Positions 58,585 through 64,000 of a DNA stretch of 64,000 nt are shown piece by piece. The position numbers and the translations under genes are program-made. The notes below the pieces were generated by a model, which had not been told where the DNA came from, searched no databases, and was given only the letters and a program-made list of their open reading frames with translations. The number at the start of each line of letters is the position of its first letter. The first letter of the stretch is position 1. The stretch is taken from NCBI GenBank assembly GCA_020634515.1, contig JACKBL010000007.1, positions 62,001 through 126,000 on the forward strand, given 5' to 3'. The stretch is from Ardenticatenales bacterium (GTDB lineage Bacteria > Chloroflexota > Anaerolineae > Promineifilales > Promineifilaceae).

Positions 58585-61368
58585 ATGCAAACAGACCGCG
58601 ATCAACTCAGTGCCGATATTCACCTCCTGGGCGACATCCTGGGAAAAGTGATTCGCCAGCAGGCCGGCATCGAACTCTACGAGTTGGAGGAACGCATCCG
58701 TGCCCTCACCAAAGCGCGTCGCGTGGACCAGACGCCGGAAATAGACGCCCATCTCTCCCGCCTGGTGGATAGCCTGACGCTGGCGCAGGCGGAAACGGTG
58801 GCCCGCGCCTTCACCACCTATTTCGAGCTGGTCAATCTGGCGGAGGAGATGCACCGCATTCGCGTGCTGCGGCAGCGGGAGCGCGACCTGTATCCCACGC
58901 CGATGAAGGAATCGATTGCTGCCGGCATTGCCACCCTCTGGGAAATGGGCATGGACGAGCAAGAAATGGCCCGCCTCCTCGACCGCCTGCGCGTCGAACT
59001 CGTCTTCACCGCCCACCCCACCGAAGCCCGCCGCCGCACCGTCCTCTCCAAACTGCGCCGCATCAGCCACGCCCTGCACGAACTCGAAGTGCGCGACCTC
59101 GTCCCCAGCGAACGCGCCACCCTTATCGCCGAAATCACCGCCGAAATCACCAGCCTTTGGGCCACCAGCCGCAACCGCGTCACCAAACCCGACGTCAGCG
59201 ACGAGGTAAAAACCGGTCTCTACTACCTGGACAGCACCGTCTGGGACATCCTCCCCGAAATCTACCAGGCCATGCACAAAGCCCTGGCCCAACATTACCC
59301 CACCCTCGACCTGCCGCCGTGCTTCCTCACCTTTGCCTCCTGGATGGGGGGCGACCGGGATGGCAACCCCTTCGTCACCGCCCCCGTCACGGCGGAAACG
59401 CTGCGCCTCCACCGTGGGCTGGCTGTTGAGCGCCACCGCAAAGGCGCGGGCGAACTCAACCGCTCCCTCAGCATGTCCGACCGCCTCATGCAGATCGGGC
59501 CGGAACTGGACGCCGCTCTGTCAGCCGCCGCCGCTCATGACTCCGCGCACGTGGGCTACCTGCGGCAGCGGTATCCGCATGAACCGTACCGCCTGCTGGC
59601 CGCCATCCTTGCCGCCGACCTGGGCGAAGCATCGCAAGATGACGTGGTGGCTCGCCTGGAAGCGCCGGAAACTGCGTCGCCGCCGCCGCGCCTGCTCACG
59701 GGCGATGATCTGCTCGATCCGCTGGCGCTGCTGGACCGCTCCCTGCGCCAGAATGGCTTCCAGACCATCGCCGACACGGAACTGACGCGCTTCCTGAACC
59801 AGGCGCGCGTTTTTGGCCTGTACGCCGCCCGCCTGGACATTCGCCAGGACAGCGGCTACAACGAGGCCGTCCTCACGGAACTGCTGCGCCACCTGGGTCT
59901 TTGCCCGGACTACGGCGCGCTCCCGCCGGATGAGCGCGCCGCGCTGCTGACGCGGCTTCTGGACGAACCGGCCCCGGACGTGTGGGCGCTGGCCGGGCAT
60001 CCCTTTTCCGCGCAAACGCAGGAAACACTGCACCTGTTCCGCCTCCTCACACGCGCCGTGCGCACCTATGGCCCCCAGGTGATCGGCCCGTACATCATCA
60101 GCATGACGCGCGGCGTCCAGGACATGCTGTCGCCGCTGCTGCTGGCTTACTGGCATGGCCTGGACCTGAACCCGGACCAACCGGAAGGTCTGGCGATTGC
60201 CCCCCTGTTTGAAACGCGCGCCGATCTGGAGGCCGGCCCAGCCATTATGACGGCTATGTTCACGCATCCTGCCTACCGCCGTCATCTGGAGCGACTGGGG
60301 CGGCAGCAGACGATCATGATCGGCTATTCAGACAGCAACAAGGACGCGGGGTATCTGACGGCGAGTTGGGAGTTGTATCGGGCGCAGGAGGGGTTGGCGG
60401 AGGTATGCCGGCATCATGCCATCCTCCTCACCCTCTTCCACGGGCGCGGCGGCACGATTGCCCGCGGCGGCGGCCCCGCCAATCGCGCCATCCTGGCCCA
60501 ACCCCCCGGCTCCGTTGGCGGGCGCATCCGCATTACCGAACAAGGGGAAGTGATCGACATCCATTACGGGCAGCCGGCCATCGCCCGCCGCCACCTGGAG
60601 CAGGTCGTCCACGCCACGCTGCTCTCCAGCGCCCCTGGCCGCGGCGTGGAGCCGGAACCCGCCTGGCGCGCCGCGCTGGATCAACTCTCCGACATTTCCT
60701 ACCGGGCATATCGCGCCTTTGTGTACGAGACGCCGCCGTTTCTTGAGTTCTGGCAGCAGGCCACGCCCATTCACGAGATCAACGGACTGCGCATTGGTTC
60801 CCGCCCCGCGCGGCGCAAAGGGGGCAATGTCTTCAGCGGGCTGCGGGCGATTCCCTGGGGCTTTAGCTGGATGCAGAGCCGCTTTGTGCTGCCCAGTTGG
60901 TTCGGCCTGGGGACGGCACTGGAGCAGTATGCGCTTGGTGGGGAGGAGCAATTGGAGCTGCTACGCGCGATGTACCGCGAGTGGCCTTTCTTTTACACGG
61001 TGCTGAACAACGCGCAGGTGTCGTTGGGCAAGGCGGACATGGGCATCGCCCGTATTTACGCGGATCTGGCGACGGACGCGGCAGTGCGCGAGCAGATTTT
61101 CGGCACGATTGCCGCCGAGTTTGCGCGCACCGTGCGCTGGATTCTGCTGGTGAGCGGACAGCGGGAGATTCTGGACAACGAGCCGATATTGCAGCGGTCT
61201 ATTCGCCGCCGCAATCCGTATGTGGATCCGCTGAACTTTATTCAGGTGAGCCTGCTGCGGCGGCTAAGGGCGCTGCCGGATGCGGATAGCGAGGAGGCGC
61301 GGCAACTGGTGCGCGTGATTGCGTTGACGATTAACGGGGTGGCTTCGGGGTTGAAAAATACGGGGTAG
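58585..61368 (+). CDS. ppc: Phosphoenolpyruvate carboxylase
   Basis: A 927-residue enzyme that adds bicarbonate to PEP to make oxaloacetate (anaplerosis). It has the catalytic His in FTAHPTEARRRTV (about 144), MGGDRDGNPFV, GYSDSNKDAGY (Lys about 586) and the GRGGTIARGGGPAN loop (about 622). The final residues NGVASGLKNTG match the allosteric C-terminus of the family. Length and motif order are normal. CGGGAAACTAAA precedes the ATG. A TGCCGGCA composition switch occurs at 58919 and at 60405. Confidence 0.96.
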   Translation: MQTDRDQLSADIHLLGDILGKVIRQQAGIELYELEERIRALTKARRVDQTPEIDAHLSRLVDSLTLAQAETVARAFTTYFELVNLAEEMHRIRVLRQRERDLYPTPMKESIAAGIATLWEMGMDEQEMARLLDRLRVELVFTAHPTEARRRTVLSKLRRISHALHELEVRDLVPSERATLIAEITAEITSLWATSRNRVTKPDVSDEVKTGLYYLDSTVWDILPEIYQAMHKALAQHYPTLDLPPCFLTFASWMGGDRDGNPFVTAPVTAETLRLHRGLAVERHRKGAGELNRSLSMSDRLMQIGPELDAALSAAAAHDSAHVGYLRQRYPHEPYRLLAAILAADLGEASQDDVVARLEAPETASPPPRLLTGDDLLDPLALLDRSLRQNGFQTIADTELTRFLNQARVFGLYAARLDIRQDSGYNEAVLTELLRHLGLCPDYGALPPDERAALLTRLLDEPAPDVWALAGHPFSAQTQETLHLFRLLTRAVRTYGPQVIGPYIISMTRGVQDMLSPLLLAYWHGLDLNPDQPEGLAIAPLFETRADLEAGPAIMTAMFTHPAYRRHLERLGRQQTIMIGYSDSNKDAGYLTASWELYRAQEGLAEVCRHHAILLTLFHGRGGTIARGGGPANRAILAQPPGSVGGRIRITEQGEVIDIHYGQPAIARRHLEQVVHATLLSSAPGRGVEPEPAWRAALDQLSDISYRAYRAFVYETPPFLEFWQQATPIHEINGLRIGSRPARRKGGNVFSGLRAIPWGFSWMQSRFVLPSWFGLGTALEQYALGGEEQLELLRAMYREWPFFYTVLNNAQVSLGKADMGIARIYADLATDAAVREQIFGTIAAEFARTVRWILLVSGQREILDNEPILQRSIRRRNPYVDPLNFIQVSLLRRLRALPDADSEEARQLVRVIALTINGVASGLKNTG

Positions 61369-61413
61369 AAAAGGAGCGCGGGAAACAGGGCTGCGCCCGC
61401 GCTCCGGGGGGGA

Positions 61414-61992
61414 TCACAGAGCCGGTTGCTTCTTCAAGCGGTTCACGTACTGCTTGCGGAATTTGGCGACTTTGGGGGCGATGACGACGCGGCAGTAGCC
61501 TTGATATGGGTTGCGGGCGTAGTATTCCTGGTGGTATTCCTCGGCCAGGTAGAATTCGGGGGCGGGGGTGAGTTCGGTGACAATGGGGCGGTCCCAAATG
61601 CCGGCATCTCCCACTTCCTTAATCACCGCAAAAGCCGTCGCTTGTTGCTCAGGCGAGTGGTAGAAGATGACGGAACGATACTGCGGCCCGACATCGTTTC
61701 CCTGGCGGTTGAGGGTGGTGGGGTCGTGGATGGTGAAGAAGACCTGGAGGATTTCTTTGTAGGAAATGATGGCGGGATCAAATGTGATGCGGATGACTTC
61801 GGCGTGGCCGGTATTGCCGGCACAAACCTGCTGGTACGTGGGATGGGGCATGCGACCGCCCGCGTAGCCGGACTCCACGCTCAACACGCCCATCAACTCA
61901 TCGTACACAGCTTCCAGACACCAGAAACAACCGCCGCCCAATGTGGCGACTTCCATGTTTGTGGCGGCTTGCGGAGCAGAATTCGATTGCAT
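61414..61992 (-). CDS. msrA: Peptide methionine sulfoxide reductase A
   Basis: A 192-residue MsrA with the nucleophile motif GGGCFWCLEA (Cys about 20), ESGYAGG, the EVIRITFDP segment, NRQGNDVGPQYRSVIF and QEYYARNPYQGYC near the end. It reduces methionine-S-sulfoxide using thioredoxin. The nucleophile is an ordinary Cys (TGC-type), not TGA. AGGAAGAG precedes the chosen ATG; the longer frame is unconserved. Confidence 0.95.
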   Translation of the reverse strand: MQSNSAPQAATNMEVATLGGGCFWCLEAVYDELMGVLSVESGYAGGRMPHPTYQQVCAGNTGHAEVIRITFDPAIISYKEILQVFFTIHDPTTLNRQGNDVGPQYRSVIFYHSPEQQATAFAVIKEVGDAGIWDRPIVTELTPAPEFYLAEEYHQEYYARNPYQGYCRVVIAPKVAKFRKQYVNRLKKQPAL

Positions 61993-62187
61993 AAGATAGC
62001 TCTTCCTTTTGCGAAAATATTCAAGTACGGCAGACCAGGCGCCTGTTGCAAAACAGTCGCCCATATTTGATTGTAACGAGCGCGGCGTCGGCAACAAACC
62101 GCTATGCTCCCCTTCTCAGCAGATGTTCAAGAAACCGTCTCCTCTCCAGGTGGGCGTTGGCGCGGGTGGGAACATAGACCAAGCCCT

Positions 62188-62277
62188 AAGGAACGGGAAA
62201 TAAATAAGACAACGAAGTTGTTTCCTTACCGTTCCTTCAAACTGACGATGCAATTCCGTGCTTGATTTCATCGCCAG
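62188..62277 (+). repeat. Family C two-hairpin element, copy 6
   Basis: Forward orientation, with paired changes GGAACGGGAAA and CATCGCCAG compared with copy 1. It lies between msrA and the TetR gene. Confidence 0.9.
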
Positions 62278-62384
62278 TCTTCAGGGTTTACATTCCGTGA
62301 CGGCGAGTGTGGTATGATCCGGGCGCGTCGCGTTCAGGCTTGGGTGGCGCGCTTCTGACGAATTAATGGATTGATGACTGAACT

Positions 62385-62951
62385 ATGAAGAATACGGACA
62401 AGCGCGTACAGCGCACGCGCAAACGGCTGGCGGAGGCCCTCAGCGCCCTGACGCTGGCGCAAGGGTACGAAGCCGTGACGATCCGCGATATTACGCGGCG
62501 GGCGGGCGTGGGGTATGCGACCTTTTTCCGCCATTACAAAGATAAAGATGCACTTCTGATTGACGTGATGAATGCGTTCATCCAGGAGTTGAAGGATTTG
62601 CTCTCGCAGGCGGGCGAGGCTTCGGCGGCGGCGGAAGGAGCGTTAATTTTTGCGCATGTGCATGAGAAGCGCGATCTTTATCGGATTTTGCTCAGTGGGC
62701 AAGGCACGCAGGATATTCTGGCGCATGTGCAGGAGGTGAGCGCGCGGGAGGTGCTGGTGGGAAAAGTGGCGCGGGAGGGGAGTCCTGTGCCGGCATTAAT
62801 CGCCGCCAACCACATCGCCGTTTCCACCATGGCCCTGATCAAATGGTGGCTGGACCACGACATGCCCTACACCATCGCCCAAATGGGCTACATCTACAGC
62901 GAACTCATCATGCGCCCCACCGAAACCGTTGCTTTCACCTCCTCCTCTTGA
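62385..62951 (+). CDS. TetR family transcriptional regulator
   Basis: A 188-residue regulator with an N-terminal helix-turn-helix (VTIRDITRRAGVGYATFFRHYKD, about 26-48) and a helical ligand-binding domain. The C-terminal part (WWLDHDMPYTIAQMGYIYSEL) is like the QacR/YhgD-type fold. No operator was recognised. It may regulate msrA (divergent) or the small membrane protein downstream; this is inference. A TGCCGGCA at 62791 marks a composition switch. Confidence 0.9.
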   Translation: MKNTDKRVQRTRKRLAEALSALTLAQGYEAVTIRDITRRAGVGYATFFRHYKDKDALLIDVMNAFIQELKDLLSQAGEASAAAEGALIFAHVHEKRDLYRILLSGQGTQDILAHVQEVSAREVLVGKVAREGSPVPALIAANHIAVSTMALIKWWLDHDMPYTIAQMGYIYSELIMRPTETVAFTSSS

Positions 62952-62978
62952 TAATAGAGCGTAGAAGAACGCGGATAG

Positions 62979-63052
62979 GTAACCACAACCGCTCTCTGGA
63001 GAGGGGACCAATCTCACCAGAGAAAATTGGTCCAATCTGGCTTGGCAGCTAC
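62979..63052 (+). repeat. Family B inverted repeat, copy 7 (decayed)
   Basis: GTAACCACAACCGCTCTCTGG and GAGGGGACCAATCTC on the left; AAAATTGGTCCAATC and CTTGGCAGCTAC on the right. The left arm has lost several matches. Confidence 0.8.
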
Positions 63053-63163
63053 GCGGATAGAATACAAATCCGCGAAATCCTGATTATCACAATCCGGCAC
63101 ACCTTGTGACGCCGCATCCCTCGTGGCTACCCCGCCCGTGGGAAACTCCTTTGGCATAATCCC

Positions 63164-63391
63164 ATGACCCCACCCACGGACAACAGGCAGCGCCGTCGGC
63201 GCGATGAACGCCAGCTTCTGGCCCTGGTAGCCGCCGCCCTGATCCTCGTCGGCGGAGCCGTGATCGCCCTCATTTACGGTTGGTCCGCCTTGCTCGCCGC
63301 CCTGCCCTGCCTGCTCGGCGGCGCGGGCGTGATTGCCCTGCTTTACCTGCTGCTGGTACTTCTGGAGAAATGGGTGCAGCGGCGCAGGTAG
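63164..63391 (+). CDS. Small two-helix membrane protein
   Basis: A 75-residue protein with a hydrophilic, Arg-rich N-terminus (NRQRRRRDERQ), two membrane helices (about 18-38 and 42-67) and an Arg-rich end (WVQRRR). No family is recognised. The positive ends suggest both termini are cytoplasmic. It is located between a TetR gene and an OmpR-type regulator. Confidence 0.6.
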   Translation: MTPPTDNRQRRRRDERQLLALVAAALILVGGAVIALIYGWSALLAALPCLLGGAGVIALLYLLLVLLEKWVQRRR

Positions 63392-63439
63392 TGGCGCACG
63401 GCGCGCGCCGGGGGAGCCACACAAATTCTGCGCCGCTTC

Positions 63440-63468
63440 TTAACATTTCCTTCATATTATTTTAGTAT
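63440..63468 (+). promoter_or_regulatory. Sigma-70-like promoter of the response regulator
   Basis: TTAACA, a 17-base AT-rich spacer and TAGTAT, about 54 bases before the GTG start of the response regulator. The area is more AT-rich than its surroundings. Confidence 0.55.
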
Positions 63469-63521
63469 TCTGATGCCAGGATTTAGCGGAGAAAGCGTCT
63501 CCCTCTTCGGAGGTGACGCCT

Positions 63522-64000
63522 GTGAACAGTGGTGGGAAAGGTATGTCCAAGACGATTCTTGTGGTTGATGATGAGGAGCGGTTGGTCTCGCTCGTAAAAG
63601 CCTACCTGGAACAGGGCGGCTTTCGCGTGGTGACGGCCAACGATGGCCGCGTGGCTCTGTTTGTGGCGCGCCAGGAAAAGCCGGACCTGATTTTGCTGGA
63701 CATTATGATGCCGGAGATGGATGGGCACGAGTTTATGCGCGTTCACCATCGGGAGCGGGAAACGCCGGTTATTTTGTTGACGGCCAAAGTGGACGAAAAC
63801 GACAAGGTGGTTGGTTTGGAACTGGGCGCGGACGACTACATCACGAAGCCATTCAGCCCGCGGGAGTTGTTGGCGCGGGTGCGGGCGGTGCTGCGGCGTG
63901 CCGGCAAAGAATCGCCGCGCGGCCATGTTTTACGGGTGGGCGACATCGTCCTGGACGAGGAAAGCTTCATCGTCAAGGTCAACGAGGAACGCATCGATCT
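63522..64000 (+). CDS. OmpR-family response regulator, N-terminal part
   Basis: The frame runs off the window after 159 codons. The receiver domain has the acidic pair VVDDEERL, the phospho-accepting Asp in LLLDIMMPEMDG, Thr in LLTAKVD and Lys in YITKPFSPRELLARV. The start of a winged-helix output domain (VLRVGDIVLDEES) follows. A GTG start is chosen because the strong GGAGGTGA site sits 5 bases upstream; the ATG seven codons later is possible. Its kinase is probably encoded downstream, outside the window. Confidence 0.9.
   Translation, partial: MNSGGKGMSKTILVVDDEERLVSLVKAYLEQGGFRVVTANDGRVALFVARQEKPDLILLDIMMPEMDGHEFMRVHHRERETPVILLTAKVDENDKVVGLELGADDYITKPFSPRELLARVRAVLRRAGKESPRGHVLRVGDIVLDEESFIVKVNEERID

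Larger units (their letters stand above)
2701..63906. repeat. TGCCGGCA highly iterated palindrome (dispersed)
   Basis: The octamer recurs throughout, inside genes in all frames and between genes. Examples start at or close to 2701, 3265, 4288, 5924, 11251, 13921, 18373, 24617, 30130, 31019, 33030, 34703, 41318, 43399, 45003, 51061, 54667, 57761, 58919, 60405, 61601, 62791 and 63898. A hand count gives more than 50 in 64 kb; about two would be expected from base composition (my estimate, assuming 60% GC). Confidence 0.85.

Overview
The window looks like part of a chromosome of a GC-rich bacterium, most likely a member of the Chloroflexota (Anaerolineae-like). The reasons are the arginyl-tRNA synthetase sequence type, the trio of DUF3090, SCO1664-type and MSMEG_4193-type genes, the menaquinone-type UbiE, the single-domain Asp23 protein next to nusB, and the many large secreted proteases and AAA/STAND-type ATPases. 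No rRNA, tRNA, integrase, transposase, phage genes or CRISPR array was found. The placement is inference and was not tested against a database.

Layout. 1-6 kb (minus strand): start of a thioredoxin reductase, a GAF sensor kinase, a sirtuin, and the three-gene trio interrupted by a receiver-CpaE ATPase. 6-11.2 kb: the cell-shape block mreB-mreC-mreD-PBP2. 11.4-15.9 kb: a hypothetical protein, an exopolysaccharide glycosyltransferase pair and a LysM lipoprotein. 16-20.9 kb: a Nudix hydrolase, rpmF-fabD-fabG behind a clear sigma-70 promoter, asp23-nusB, and a degenerate Nudix protein. 20.9-27.4 kb (minus): glycosyltransferases, a site-2 protease, dCTP deaminase and argS. 27.9-37.8 kb (minus): three giant secreted proteases, one trypsin-like and two subtilisins, that share one C-terminal module. 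38-46 kb: a DUF4349 lipoprotein, a phosphoesterase, tsaE-tsaB-rimI, a CDP-paratose-epimerase-like gene, ubiE and an aldo/keto reductase. 46.0-46.8 kb: a DsbA-like lipoprotein whose first redox cysteine codon is an in-frame TGA, followed by a SECIS-like hairpin. 46.9-53.1 kb: two ATPases, an SDR and a membrane protein; the first ATPase and the membrane protein appear to share a small helical adaptor domain. 53.4-64 kb: an unknown protein, a PLP decarboxylase, an AT-rich methyltransferase, fabH, ppc, msrA, a TetR regulator and the start of an OmpR-type regulator.

Intergenic DNA is unusually structured. At least four families of hairpin-rich elements (called A-D here), a 211-bp MITE-like element, several minisatellites and ACCCGGT-type terminator repeats fill almost every gap. 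In addition the octamer palindrome TGCCGGCA occurs dozens of times, inside and between genes. At many copies the strand composition changes abruptly from G/T-rich on the 5' side to A/C-rich on the 3' side.

The three most interesting points are the candidate selenoprotein, the palindrome with its composition switch, and the ATPase/adaptor cluster at 46.9-53.1 kb, which may be a conflict or signalling system. Protein names rest on motif recognition by eye; start codons were adjusted where a ribosome-binding site, promoter or family start gave a reason.
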